From Lotus japonicus (Eukaryota; Streptophyta; Magnoliopsida; Fabales; Fabaceae), in contig NC_080044.1 of NCBI RefSeq assembly GCF_012489685.1, positions 54,064,964 through 54,128,963 on the forward strand: 64,000 nt of DNA, given 5' to 3'. The notes beneath the pieces were generated by a model. It did no database searches. It had not been told where the DNA came from and saw only the letters and a program-made list of their open reading frames with translations. The translations under genes were made by a program, and so were the position numbers. Positions within the stretch are counted from its first letter, which is position 1, and each line of letters opens with the position of its first letter. This document shows, piece by piece, positions 34,401-46,358 of this stretch.

Positions 34401-37084
34401 AAAAAAAAATCATGGGAAAATCTCTAAATGGGGGATTTAATTGAAGGGTATTTTTTTTGGTTACATAATTGAAGGGTATTGAGAGGATATTAGATTAATC
34501 AATACAAATACAAATATATCAAAAAAAATTTAAAATACCATGTAACTTTATAAGGTCATTTCCTAGCTCAAAATAAAGATTTAAAATTTCATCATTTTAT
34601 AAGACGTACAAAAGTCTTTCCTCTCAAATTATCCTCTCTTGCTCCTCACCCGATTAATTTAATACTCTTCATGACTTAATATAGTTACTAAACAAAATAT
34701 TTGAAAAATGACAATAAATAAAATACATCAATTAAATGTCTCGGTAGTCTATATTCCTTGAAGTTTTTTTATTCAATAAATAATTTAATTGTGTTTTGTT
34801 GGATTTTCATTATATTGAGAATGTGTAGAATGATCCTTTTTATATATAAAAAAATATAGAAATAAATTATTATGATTAGATCGAACCTTAATAAGTATGA
34901 TCTGCTTAGTTTGCTGACCCTTACATTTACAATGAGATATTTTCTAAGTCCAAACACAAACTGATGAGCATCCAATTTAACCATTCTCGTTTTTTTTAAG
35001 GTCCACTTAAGATTTAAAACTAAACTCATTGTAGGATAACTTAAGTGGTAGGAGCTAGGGACATATGGGTTGGGTTGGGGGAGGTCCAGAGATCGATTCC
35101 TGGCGGGTGCAATTTATCTTTCCGATGTACCAAAAAAATAACAAAACTATATGAGTTTAAAGGATATGCACCGTCGGTGTAAAATAGTTTTACACTGACA
35201 TCCAATCAATGTTTACCACGTGAAAGGGAGAGTTACATTCATTTTTAATTTTAATTAAAATAAAAACATATTTACTTATTTGGCGGAATTCAATTGGATT
35301 GGCGGAATTCAATTGGATGTTTACCCCTCAAAGTGTATATCCATTAAATTCAAACTATATACACTAAACCGTGGTAAATTCTCCCTTTCAATTGAAGCAA
35401 GCTTTGAATTGACTTTCAACAACATAATCAAGCTGAAATAGATATGTGTATCATATAGAATTGGATAAACTCGAAGACTTACATGCGTGACGTCAATCTT
35501 GACCCCATCAATCCCCACTGATTGCAAATGCGAGTGAAGTCCCTCGTACAACATGTGTGCCTCTTCCGGTGCCACAAGTCCGACCCCATTCTCCACAATC
35601 TTCACCACCGCCAAATCCGTCATCATCATCTCCGCCCCTGGAGAGAGCTTCGTCGCCACCACCTTCGCCTCCGGCATCCCTTTCACGCCGGGCCTAATCC
35701 CACCCCAGTATCCACAAAACGCATGCCACACATAAACATGCTCCAACGCACCAAACTCCTCCTTCAGCTCCCTCACAAAACCACCCATCCCTCCTCCGCC
35801 GTACCCCTTGAACTTGCGATTCTCTTCAAAACTCACTAGCCTCCCCAACATCTGCTCACCCGGCACCGAGCATTCTAAGCTTAGCCCGCCGTGCTCCTCC
35901 GTTACCGGCTCGTCATCGCGATAAAAGGTTTGCCAACCGTCATCGATGATCACAAAGCCCGGAGGGCACCCACCTTCCACTAGGCCCTTCACACCTTGCC
36001 GCACTCCATCAGGGTGTACCTATTAGAAAGAGATGACAATAGATAGACAAATGAGAAATGTAATATAAAAGGAGGTCTAGAAAAAGTTATCTTATGTTAG
36101 TTATGTACACCTGAAGTGACATGATGATATGTGAGGTGATAAAAATGTAGAAAAATTAAAAGAAAAATTAAAAAAATAAAATAGAAGATAAGGTAAAGTG
36201 TGAATATATCAAAACTCAAGTCTACCCTCATAAAAACCGCTTCAAGTTTAAAATGGTATAAAATTGGATCGTGGAACAGGACATATTTAGTTCACATTCT
36301 CTAGATTTTCTGCAAATTAATTTTAATAGGTTCATTAAATTAATCTCTTTTTAGCATCTATTGTAGATTGCGAATGAAAGAGTATATAACTGAAATATTT
36401 TACTACCTTGAGGTAGAAGGCATCCCAGGTGCACCACCCGAACTTGTCCACAATAGCCGGTGGAGTTTTCTCTTCTAGAAGCCGGAAAGTTCCAAGATGA
36501 ACTCTGATCACTTTCATTGCTTCGTTCATTAACTCATAAGGGTCATGGTGAAGGTGAATATACAGGGCGCTTCTGAAGGTTGATTCAGAGACGCGCGTGG
36601 AGCCACTTTCCATGCAAATGTCCACGTAATCATCGGAACCTGGTTGCAGAGAAGCTCTGAAAGCTCCTTCGATGAGTGGCAAGAGGAGGACGTAGGGACG
36701 GCCCTTGCCGGTGTCATTTTCCAAGATCATGAATTGGGTTTCGTGCTCCACGTCGCGGCCGTTGGTTCCGGACCAGTGGGTGCTCCACCAGAGCTTGAAA
36801 CGGAATATGCTGCTGAACCTGATTCCCTTGAGCTTGCCCATGGAGACCACATGCCGGCTTCGCGGCTCGTCGGTATTGAACCCGACGAAGCAGCCGGCGG
36901 TGATGGTGTTGTTTGAGGGAGAATCGTGGGGAGTGGTGCAGGTGGTTATGTTTGGTGGGACTTGAGTGAGGATAGGGTGGTTGTTTGCAAGGAACGTTGA
37001 GGCTTCAAGTTTTATGGAGAGAGGTGAGTTGTTAGCATGGTTGAGTCCCGTTTCTTTGAGGGTGGTGGTTAAGCTTGGCGCCAT
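31491..37084 (-). CDS. RFS: Raffinose synthase (galactinol-sucrose galactosyltransferase), five exons, 774 aa
   Basis: Transfers galactose from galactinol to sucrose to make raffinose (EC 2.4.1.82), a cytosolic step in seed and stress carbohydrate metabolism; GH36 family. Exons: 37084-36407, 36019-35483, 33143-32966, 32769-32402 and 32054-31491. GT-AG introns, matched phases, 2,325 coding bases. Recognisable tracts are DKFGWCTWDAFY, PPGFVIIDDGWQ, VYVWHAFCGYWGG, GVKIDVTH with the presumed nucleophile at Asp402, GDDFWCTDP with the presumed acid/base near Asp466/467, and [27 protein letters not shown]. The last exon gives GLFNCQGGGWCPETRRN and the VSCKIDGELVEF end. The C-terminal half is closest in memory to Arabidopsis RFS5 rather than stachyose synthase, which is longer (about 860 aa). 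Intron 2 is 2.3 kb and holds two SINE-like units. No break seen. Confidence 0.93.
33772..33930 (+). mobile_element. SINE-like unit in raffinose synthase intron 2
   Basis: GAGTTGACGAAGTGGTTCAA resembles a Pol III A box and GGGGGTTCCATTCC a degenerate B box. AATGGAAAAAGTTCATTGG follows. Related sequence occurs at 48,768 and, partially, near 28,530 and 48,620. Confidence 0.4.
35028..35145 (+). mobile_element. tRNA-derived SINE in raffinose synthase intron 2
   Basis: A box-like AACTTAAGTGGTAGGAG and B box-like GAGATCGATTCCTGGC are spaced as in tRNA-derived SINEs. Followed by TTCCGATGTACC and an A-rich end. Flanking duplication not resolved. Confidence 0.5.
35280..35319. repeat. 20-bp unit repeated twice
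   Basis: TTGGCGGAATTCAATTGGA occurs twice head to tail, in raffinose synthase intron 2. Confidence 0.7.
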
Positions 37085-38820
37085 GGAGAATACTGATCTT
37101 CAATAAGGGAGGTTTTTGGGCATTTGGTCAATCAGCGGCGAGTTGATAATAGAGATGGAGCTGTACAATTAAATAGAAGATTAGACTGGTGATTTTTCTA
37201 CGTTCTTTCTTCAAATTCAATTCACATAAAATATTTCACTTTTCTTATCACATCTTTCAGTTTTTTCAGACATAAATAAGAAGAAAGTAAATGGTGTCAC
37301 ATAAAATAAAATGAAAGAGTACAAATACCAATATTCTCATAGCCACTAAATGTGAGATTAAATTTTCATCTGACAATCAATATATTATACCGTAAAAGGG
37401 TGGTCTTTTTCTGTCCATGAGAGTTGAAAATTGAACCTCAACCACTTACATAAGGAAAAAAGTGTTGATGAACCATTATGCGCGATTATAATTTAATCGC
37501 TATTTAATTTAAGTGAAACTGCATATTTATACATAGTAAATTAGTAATATGATAATAATTTTGGTACCACAAGAATTCACAAGGAATGGATGACATTCAA
37601 ACCTTACGTAGTACGCTGATTTTTTCTAAATTTCTTCACACTTCTACGTGGCCTAGAAACTTCCCATATAGCTTGAAGTTAATTTGAACAAGTCCATTTA
37701 AAATTTCAGATAGATCAATTAATTTTTTTTTTATACATCAGAAAATAGATAGATCAATTAATATTACGCCAACTACCTCAATACCTCTGGTATTAACGTA
37801 AACACTTGTACAAGGAAAAGTGATTAACCGTGAATGTAAAGATATATTTTGTTGTAAATGTATTTTAAGAATCTTGTTAGTTAAATATATTGAAACGTAA
37901 GCTAAGAAATTAAGAAAAATATATATATGATAATTTCTTAAAAAAAAGTACATGAGTGATAAGAGATTGATTTTCAGACAACTGAAGAGACTTCGGGAAA
38001 GTGTTTAACAGATAACGGAAGTGTAAAGGATGAAAAAAAAGGAGGCAAAGTGATACACGTGTGAATTGAAAGGTTACGTGCATCAGAAACAGATCAAGGT
38101 AGAGGATAGAGTTTAGAAGCCTGTCACGGCACATGCTACGCGAGAGTTCTAAATGAACCCAAGTTCCAAAGCTCAGTATTTTAAGTTTTTTAGGCGGTTA
38201 AATCTCTTTCAATAAATAGCAAAATGTCAACCGCCTAAAGATAATGGTAAACTGTTTCTTGTTAAGCAAATGGATAGCTTTTTGTTTCTAACATGTTTCA
38301 TGTTTAATTTACTGTATTGTTCATGAAAAAACAAAATCTTTATGGGGCAAGGTCGAGGGGAAACACCAAGAAGATCTTGGACACCACATCTTAACCCAAA
38401 ACCTTAAGGGATTAGGTTATAAACTCTCCTTCTTACCTTGATTTCTCCAATGTGGGACTTGACTCTAACACTTAATTCCAACAAGACAAACACCGCTCAC
38501 GCAGGCCCAGGTCATCATTATCTCACCTCCACACAACTACAATTTCTTGACAATTCAAGTAATCAATGATTTACCAAGACAACCACACGCATTTCTAACC
38601 AAAATTTCCAATTTATTAAAGTATTGGCATAAATATCTAAAAAGCTATGATCATCATCCCCAGCACCATAGAAGCAACGACCGTTTAAATTCCATATGGA
38701 CAACTGAGATAAGTCCTTGTGCACATTCACAATTGCACATTTGACACAATAACATACAACTATCCATGAAAACTTGAATCAACCGCTCCCGACAAAATTT
38801 TATTAGTCTAGTTAGTGATA
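37085..38820. other. Region between raffinose synthase start and FIP37 stop
   Basis: Contains the raffinose synthase promoter (a TATA-like TCTATTTAAT on the minus strand about 85 bp before the ATG, weak) and the 3' UTR of FIP37. A small inverted repeat AGGCGGTTAA/TCAACCGCCT lies at about 38190-38237. No gene seen. Confidence 0.4.
38395..38475 (-). repeat. LTR-like fragment with USE-like motif, minus strand
   Basis: The minus strand reads AAGTCCCACATTGGAG followed about 23 bp later by GTTTATAACC. This is the same arrangement as in the other LTR-like fragments of the window. Confidence 0.35.
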
Positions 38821-41800
38821 TTAGTTAGCGTCTTCCGCAGGTATCATCTCACCATTATCTTTCCCATTAGCTGCTGCTTCTGTGCTCCCGTTCTCCATGC
38901 AGCTTTCTTGTTGCAACTCAGCTTTCAGTCTTTGGATCTCCTGATTCTTCTCTTCTAATTTCTCTTGCAACATAAAAAGCTGCAGTAAAAAACCACTTAA
39001 GTTGGTTACACACGCTATTACCATACACAAATAAACACGAATAAAGCAGTCAAGTTAATCCGAAGGAATCCATTACAGTTTTCTAAAGGTGTATTTTTCA
39101 ATATACATAAGCGTTTATCTATTCCATATCAGTATTCTGGATGTAATAGAAGTTTTGTTGAGATTTTTAAACATTGATTAGTAAAGAAGAAACAAAGAAT
39201 AATGGCAACATAAAACATGCAGTGAAAATTTCAAATAACATTAAAATATTTAAATAAGGATAAGTGAAAACCGTTTCATGGGATCTGTCCACATCATTTG
39301 TCAATCCACCCAAACGCTTCTGCAAACCTGTAATAAAAAATTACACAAATTGCTGGTGCATGGAGAAATAACAATAGAGTAACAATTGCATGACACTTTA
39401 AATTTAAATCCCCCCAGTCTCCAACCTTATAGACAAACAGATCAAGGATTCCTCCCTAGCAAACATTTAACATGTCAGCACATTCACCGATAACAATATC
39501 TCAAGTATACTACTTTCAACTTCAGGTGTTCAGTGTTACAGTCTACATAATATATATTAATTAACTACACCTCTTTAATTAATGAATAAGATAACGTGAC
39601 ACAAGAAACTACAAGATGCCAAAACTTCACACGATGAAATCACTTAACAACTAACCTTCAAATTGACTTCTGAGTTCTGCATTCTGGTATTTCTGCAATG
39701 AAAGTTTCATTGCCAAGTCATGGATCTGCAGACCAAGAAAAAAGAAGCAAAAAGAAGACAATATCAGCACAAATTGAGCAACAACTATATTGGGCAACAT
39801 TCAGCTTTGTAGTTGTGTAAATGTTAATATGTTCAATGTTACCTCCAGTTACTATATACCACAAACTTTTTTTCCCAATCAGTTCAACATGTTAACTTAT
39901 ATGTATTCAAAAACATGGTAAAGCAGGATAAGGGAAGAAAACCGACTCCCAGATGAATGAGTTAAAAGTAGGGGAAATGACAATTGGTAATTGGTAGCAT
40001 ATAGTAAATAAGATAGCAGCACCTTGCCCTCAGAAGCTTGATTCCCGATCTCCTCATTTTCCTCTTGCAGGGTTCTACATTTTGCCATGAGTATTTTCCC
40101 CATCTTGCTTTGGGGAGTAAAATTAACAGCAGCAATGTTATCCTGCAGCTCCTTTACTTTTTTGTCCTTTTCCTCAACTAAATTCTAGATGATCAGATGA
40201 GAACACTTGTAAGAAACGCTCAAAGGTGTAATCACCAATGTAAGTGATATGTCAATAAACTAATAAAATATTTTTCTCATGTATGAAGGAAATGAGGACA
40301 TGTAACATATAAATGAAATTAAAACTTCAAGAATGTAAAAGAATAAATTTATCTTAAGCCACAAGAAAAAGCAATTAAGATATAATAAACCTGCGCTATA
40401 AGCATCAACTTTAGACTTGCCTAAAAGGGAAACACATTCGAGAAGCATTATTAAACACCCTCTAGATTGATTACAGAAATTTGAAAGCAAGTGTTACTAG
40501 ATGCCAGCTGACAAGCCCATTTATACATTTCATAACACCCTCCAGCCTCGAATTTATCTTCTGTCCCAGTGCTTTGTATATCTGAACTGCATACTCAAAC
40601 TAGGAAGCTTGTCTACTATCTTCTCTACTTCTCTTTTCTAATAGAAGACATTATGACATCTTTGAACCATTTTGTTGACCCTATAGATGGGGAAAGGCTT
40701 TGGTGGTGGTTGTTTTTGTTCTATTTCACTTTGTTATGTTCAAAGTAATAAAATCTCTTAATAAGTCCTCCCAATAAAAAAACAAAGATGGAAGTAACAC
40801 TGAAAAAATGCTTTCTTCACAAAATGTCAAGTGATAAACTACAACTGGAACAATTTCCTTGGGGAACCTAAATTATTAAACATAATCCCCTCTTCCGTAT
40901 GTGATAAAAGACTAAACTTGAAGAACAAACCTTTAATCGTATGAACTCTTCATGAACCGCTGGATCCAGTAACAACCTCCTTGCCTGCAATTATTGCACA
41001 AATGAGAACAAAGAATCAACAGTGTTCTAGATATACACTTAAACAATCTTAATGTAAAGATTACCTGCATTGATGCTGGCTTGAGTTGAGCTTTCAAGTC
41101 CCGTACAGCAGACTGAAAAAGATTTAGGCATTATAAACTAAAAACAATAAATAAAATTTAAAATATATACTATTAAATTCTGTAAAATGCAAGTGGCTTT
41201 CAACTTTCTGATCAAGATAACACTTAGGTAAAAATCATATGACAAGGTTAAATTGGTAAGAACAGAATAGAACACTTTTCAGATTTTCATGATTTTTCTT
41301 GAACTTTAACAGAACCACACCCTCCCCTTATTATATTCTCTCTCAAAATTTTATTGTTGGGCAGTGCAAATATTATCTAAATGCCAACCAAGTACATAAA
41401 AGATATTAAACCATTCATGACTCAGATTTTATAAATCTTCATAGCAACTTCAATTAAAGAAGCATTGAAACCTTATGAGCCTCGTATAAACAATATTTTT
41501 GGGACAAAGAAAGTCTTTTTTGGTGCAAACAAGAGTATCTACCGCCGGCAACAATGACTAATCCCCTCACCGCAGGATAAAGAAAACCTTGTTTGCATAA
41601 TTATTTAATGTTATAGATGTAAGTGAAAGAGGAAGAAAGAAAGACCAAGTCCACCCTAGATTTCTTTTTTATTCTGTTCATAGTATATTTTCTCTAGGGG
41701 GAAAAAGGAATTTTCTCTAGCCTTCTGGTAGATGCGAAATAAATACAATAACACATGCACATGCTATATAGAGCAAGAACCTCATTCTCAGAATATTACT

Positions 41801-42390
41801 AACTACCTACCTTCAACGCTGCTATCTCTTGTTCCCGTTTTGCATATGTTACAATTAATGCAGCTTCCTTTTTCTTTGCCTTTTCAAGCTGACCAGCATA
41901 AAAAGAGAATGTGATCAATAGATTAATATCAAGTATAATGAATCAATTTGAAGCAATGGATGGAAGATTGGATTCTGAACCTGGTCTCTTAAAGACTCTT
42001 CATTTGACTTAAGAGCTTGAAAATAATTAATCACCAATTTGGGAGCTAGTGAGTAGAAAGAAGAAATAATTGCTCAGGTATATAAATTTAAAACCCAGAA
42101 CACAACAGTAAACAGAACTAGATTGTGAACAATTAGTACATGTATCATTTGCAATAAAACAAGTATAAACTAACCAGGAGGGACCCCAGCTGGTATGAAA
42201 GGTTCATTCTGAAATGAAGTGCGCCACTTCTGAATCTCAGATCTTGCAGCATCAAGTTCATTCTAGAATATGCATAAATTCAGTAAACGTTCATCGGAAA
42301 TGAAAAGATATAAATCAACCTATAATTTCATATATGGAACTTTGGGGTACCTAGAATACAGCACAGGACAGGGATCCATATGACACAGGA

Positions 42391-42434
<44 letters not shown>

Positions 42435-43546
42435 AGGTACAAATCAATCTAGACTACCATCTATGGAACTTTGGAGTGCAGTCCTACAAAGCACTGACAT
42501 GCGACAGATATGATACGACACAACACAGACACATCATACAAATTTTAAAAATTATAATGGCATGATGCTGGCAGTAAAAAGAAACTTAAGATGCTATCAA
42601 TAGTCTAAACTCTAAAATGAAAATAAAAAACATAAATCTCAAATAAAAAGGACACTCCACTCAAACAGCTTAGGCTCAGCTATGAGGAATCTCTAATTTA
42701 TGATGGGTAGGTTCTACAAGCAATTGAGCATTCTACAACAAAGCATTCATAGTGGTAACATAAGAAATAAATAACCACAAAGCCAATTTTCCATGTGAGC
42801 CATACACGAATCCAACACTTAAATCATATGAATAATAACCACAGCCCACTTCCCTATATAACATAAGTTCAAATTCTCAGAACAAACAACATCCATTCAC
42901 CATTGTCAAAGGGAAAACGTACCTGGCATGCCTCAAGCGTATCCTGACAGTTCTGAAGACTGCAGAAAGCAAAACCCAGCAAAAAATTCAGTCTCAAATC
43001 AAACAGTTCACAACAGTCTTAAGAGAGCATAATAATTCGTTAATAACAAACATTCGACAAAACACGAGAAATACCTGTCACGGAGAGTCAAGATCATTCC
43101 AGTGGTGACACCAGAAGAAGCTTCTTCACCATTCGGTTTGACCTAAATGACGAAACACCACAAACAATTGTTCATATTTTGAGCAAACCATGACTCAAAC
43201 AATTCGATAGAGCAAGTAAAAATCATTGATTAACTACCAATTTCACCTTCTTGTGATCCTTATCGAAATCTCCACCATCAAATTCAGGAGATGACCTCTT
43301 GTTACCTACAACATCCATTTCATTTCAGCACAATCAAACAACAAAAAATCTGCAGAAATTCGCATATGCGTTTGATAACAAGCACAAAACCTGAGCGCGC
43401 TCCAGCAATTTCGCCGCCAAAATCAAACTCCTGTTGCTATGAGAAAGAGCAAGATGATAAGAAAATCACGCGTGAGAGAGCAAGTAGCGAGAGATGATGA
43501 TAATGCAGAGACTTACTTCTTCGAATTGAGCAGGGGAAGAAGCCAT
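38821..43546 (-). CDS. FIP37: FIP37, WTAP homologue of the m6A methyltransferase complex, 14 exons, 340 aa
   Basis: Nuclear coiled-coil partner of MTA/MTB in N6-methyladenosine writing on mRNA; first named as an FKBP12-interacting protein. Exons, minus strand: 43546-43517, 43430-43391, 43305-43238, 43142-43075, 42959-42923, 42262-42175, 42045-41981, 41888-41811, 41112-41065, 40984-40931, 40184-40023, 39725-39656, 39327-39272 and 38979-38821. All GT-AG, phases agree, 1,023 coding bases. Signature tracts are NELDAARSEIQKW, SAVRDLKAQLKPASMQ, ARRLLLDPAVHEEF, NLVEEKDKKVKELQDN, KCRTLQEENEEIGNQA and AELRSQFEGL. These are nearly identical to Arabidopsis FIP37 (330 aa). Helical coiled coil runs through most of the protein, with an acidic, low-complexity tail. 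Site II-like promoter motifs upstream suit a housekeeping gene. No defect seen. Confidence 0.95.
42388..42435. repeat. (GAAA)n microsatellite in FIP37 intron 5
   Basis: About 12 uninterrupted GAAA units; likely length-polymorphic. Confidence 0.9.
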
Positions 43547-43655
43547 CGTCGAGTTGAAACCCTAGAAAGCTGAGTGATGCAGATGCAGGGAAGAGAGAAC
43601 GAATCGCAGTGGCGAAATCGAACCAGAATCAACACTGTTGTTCTGACGCTTACTT

Positions 43656-43678
43656 CTGCTGCTGCTGCTGCTGCTGCA
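43656..43678. repeat. (CTG)n run in the FIP37 5' leader or proximal promoter
   Basis: About seven CTG units (CAG on the gene strand), 110-130 bp upstream of the ATG and downstream of the TATA-like box, hence probably in the 5' UTR. Confidence 0.7.
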
Positions 43679-43703
43679 TGTTGAATCTGCGAGATTTTCT
43701 GGA

Positions 43704-43711
43704 TTATATAG
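43704..43711 (-). promoter_or_regulatory. TATA-like box of FIP37
   Basis: The minus strand reads GCTATATAATCC, about 160 bp upstream of the ATG. Confidence 0.4.
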
Positions 43712-43768
43712 CTCTTCCCTCTCCCTCGATTCTTTTTGGGTCAATAACATGGACTCTTTATTTTCTTA

Positions 43769-43794
43769 GGCCCATTTCCCATTTGTTCAGCCCA
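43769..43794 (-). promoter_or_regulatory. Two site II-like motifs upstream of FIP37
   Basis: On the minus strand TGGGCC (43774-43769) and TGGGCT (43794-43789), the TGGGCY motif bound by TCP factors in plant growth-related promoters. Position about 60-90 bp before the TATA-like box. Confidence 0.45.
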
Positions 43795-44547
43795 ACCATC
43801 ATTTCTATACATTTTGTTTGAATAAATGGCTGAATTTGAAATTGGTTTTCATTTATATCACTCCTTAGTCCTTACACTAAATAAATATGAAAAAAATCAT
43901 CAATGATAACTAATATGATTGATTAAACATAGAGATATGATTGGGAATAAATAAGTTGAGGATCTTTATTCACAAAACCTGAGGGGCAATGTGGGCTTTG
44001 TGTAAGCTCTTCCACTTAGGACTCGATGTTGTATTTTTTTATGGAGACTCGTAAAAAAGCAGCTGAGATGTAGAGGATAAGTGGAGGTGGTGATTTGTGT
44101 GTTTTGTGGAAGGAGAAGGTTGGTGTTCAAGTGCAGTCATTTTCTCATAATTTTATTAATGCCCACGTAACATGGGTCTTCTCTTGCTAAGATTGTTAGA
44201 AGTCTCACATTGGCTAGAGATAGAACATTAGATAGTCTTTATAAGGGTTGTGCAAACCTCAACTCTTGAGCTAGCTTTTGTGGTTGAATATAGGCCTCCC
44301 AATTTCTAATAAAGATCATTGATTCATTGTGATGTATGGTTTTCAAAAGTCGCAGCATAAGGCATGGGAAATGGTTAAGTTGTTTGACATGCGCAGATGG
44401 TGTGCCTTGCCTTTGTTGTGGCGATTTTAATGATGTGTTGTGCCCATCACACTTTTTATGAATTAGATAAAAATGGATTAGTTAACCCTCCCCCCCTGCA
44501 ATTAGCAAAAAAAAATGGATTACTTAAAAGTGAGCTATAAATAAAAA
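43795..44547. other. Intergenic, with an LTR-like fragment
   Basis: No gene. At about 44197-44330, TGTTAGAAGTCTCACATTGG is followed 25 bp later by TTTATAAGGG and by AACCTCAACTCTTGAGCTAG. This resembles a truncated legume LTR. Confidence 0.4.
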
Positions 44548-45069
44548 GGCTTAAAAGCATTTCATGCCCCTGATGTATCATGATTGTGCAAAAGTCGCCC
44601 CTACTCTTTTTTCGTCTACGTTTGTACCCTTCATGTTTCTAAAAAGTGCACCGAATGCCCCTCCATCACTCTAGAGATGGAAAAATATGGGTTTTAATGT
44701 AGTTGGGGATGAAGATGATGAAGAAAATGATGAGACAATGAAGATGATGATGAATGAGTATGATATAAATAAAACTTTGGTCATGATATAACAAATTGGT
44801 TGTGTAGCTCAACTGGTAAAGTGTGTGTTTTGTTAGTTCAAGGTCTTGGGTTCGAATTCTTGACCCCATTTTTTCAAGTTCTGTTTTTTATTTAATGACA
44901 TGTCACACCACGTAGGACGCTGACGTGGTCCATTTTTTAACGTCAGAGTGACAGAGGGGCATTCGGTGCACTTTTTAGAAACATGAAGGGTATACATGTA
45001 GACGAAAAAAGAGTAGGGGCGACTTTTGCACAATCATCATACATTAGGGGCATGAAATGCTTTTAAGCC
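44548..45069. mobile_element. Mutator-like foldback containing a tRNA-like sequence
   Basis: Inverted arms of about 130 bp, beginning GGCTTAAAAGCATTTCATG at the left and complementary at the right. Flanked by a perfect 9-bp duplication AAATAAAAA (44539-44547 and 45070-45078). The loop contains TAGCTCAACTGG (A box-like) and GGTTCGAATTC (B box) at about 44805-44859. Confidence 0.85.
44797..44867 (+). other. tRNA-like sequence within the foldback
   Basis: D-arm-like TAGCTCAACTGGTAAAG and T-loop-like GGGTTCGAATTC are spaced as in a tRNA. The acceptor stem does not pair and no clean anticodon arm forms. Pol III promoter boxes are the only convincing tRNA parts. Confidence 0.4.
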
Positions 45070-45169
45070 AAATAAAAATTGTTATTAGTACAATAACTGT
45101 CAATTTTGGGACACAAGGGAGCTTAGGGTGCTAAATTCTTTCTGTCAAATGTAAGATTGTGCACATCAC

Positions 45170-45647
45170 TGTTGGGGTTGATTGCAATGTAAGTCCCACA
45201 TTGCTAATGAAGGGGAAAAAAGATAAAGTTATGCATCTTGGAGAAGTCTCACATCGCTTAGATTAGTGAGGGGTGGAAGGGTCCAAGACTATATATAGGG
45301 ATCTCAAGCTCCTTGTTTCAACACACCAAAACACCAAAGATGTAGCACCTGAAAACACTTTAAGTTTATATTTGTGTTTTATTTTTCTCTTATGCTCTTG
45401 TTTTAGAGTATTGTGAGATGTAGTTCAAATATTTACTTAGGAGAGTGTGGGTGTACTAGGGTCATGGGGTGGTTGAGAGTGAAGTCTATGTGTTGTAACA
45501 ATTTTCACATAGTATTTATTCTCTGGTTGTCGGTTTTGACAACGACTGTGGTTTTTTCTCCGGTTTTGGAGTTTCCAAGTTACATTCTTGTATTGTTGAT
45601 TGTGCTCCTGGTTTATTTTGCTTCTTCAGCTGTGTTATTTCCTAACA
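45170..45647 (+). repeat. 5' LTR of the short element
   Basis: 478 bp, TGTTGGGG to CCTAACA. Contains a USE-like GTCTCACATCG (45246-45256) and a TATATATA box from 45290, 33 bp apart. It keeps the empty site, TATGTGTT followed by GTAAC, for the hAT insertion found in its partner. Confidence 0.85.
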
Positions 45648-45648
45648 G

Positions 45649-45660
45649 TGGTATCAGAGC
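45649..45660 (+). other. Primer-binding site
   Basis: TGGTATCAGAGC, complementary to the 3' end of initiator methionine tRNA, one base after the 5' LTR. Confidence 0.8.
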
Positions 45661-46306
45661 TTCCGGTTCGATGGATATCACTTTGTGTGGTATTGCGAAG
45701 GTGCCGAAGAAGTGTGACATTGTGAAGTGCTGTTTTGAGAGGTTCTGGCTGGGAACCAACCTGGTGCACGGTTTACAATCGGTCTGGAGTTGCGATGATG
45801 TTGTGACGGAGGAGTTGATGCAATCATGATTACACAAGGCAGTCTAGGCATGAAATTGTCTAGGTGGCACACAAGCATTGATTGATTTAGATGCAAGGTG
45901 TGTGATGATAGCGTGCGGGCATTGGTTGGCATTGATGCAAGGTACGTGGTTATGTCGGTGACTGATGAACTTCCGGAGAAAGCCAACATGGAAGTTGCAC
46001 CATAAATTTTCAGTAAGGTTTCGGCATGTGGAAATTCTTGGAATGGTTTAGTTCCAAGTGAAGAAAATTCTTAGGATGGTTTAGTTCCAAGGGTAGTGTA
46101 CTCTTTTATGGTGGAGTATGATAATTTAATTTGTCGGTATATCGACAATGAAAATTATGTTTGTCGGTGAAGACAATGATTGTCGGTGTAGACAATGAAG
46201 ATTGAAGACCATTACAATCAAGTTGGAGATTGTTGGGGTTGATTGTAATGTAAGTCCCACATTGCTAATGAAGGGGAAATAAGATCAAGTTATGCATCTT
46301 GGAGAA

Positions 46307-46358
46307 GTCCCACATCGCTTAGATTAGTGAGGGGTGGGAGGGTCCAAGACTATATATA
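46307..46358 (+). promoter_or_regulatory. snRNA-type USE motif and TATA box in the LTR
   Basis: GTCCCACATCG at 46307-46317 equals the plant U-snRNA upstream element consensus RTCCCACATCG. TATATATA starts at 46351, leaving exactly 33 bp, the spacing typical of Pol II-transcribed plant snRNA genes. No snRNA sequence follows. Confidence 0.55.

Noticed and set aside
36644..36965. Plus-strand ORFs over raffinose synthase exon 1
   Set aside because: Shadows of the real minus-strand coding exon; no family resemblance.
42380..42565. 61-codon ORF with ERKK repeats
   Set aside because: It is a translation of the GAAA microsatellite in a FIP37 intron.
44797..44867. Functional tRNA gene
   Set aside because: A and B boxes are present, but the acceptor stem does not pair and no proper anticodon arm forms; it sits inside a transposon loop.
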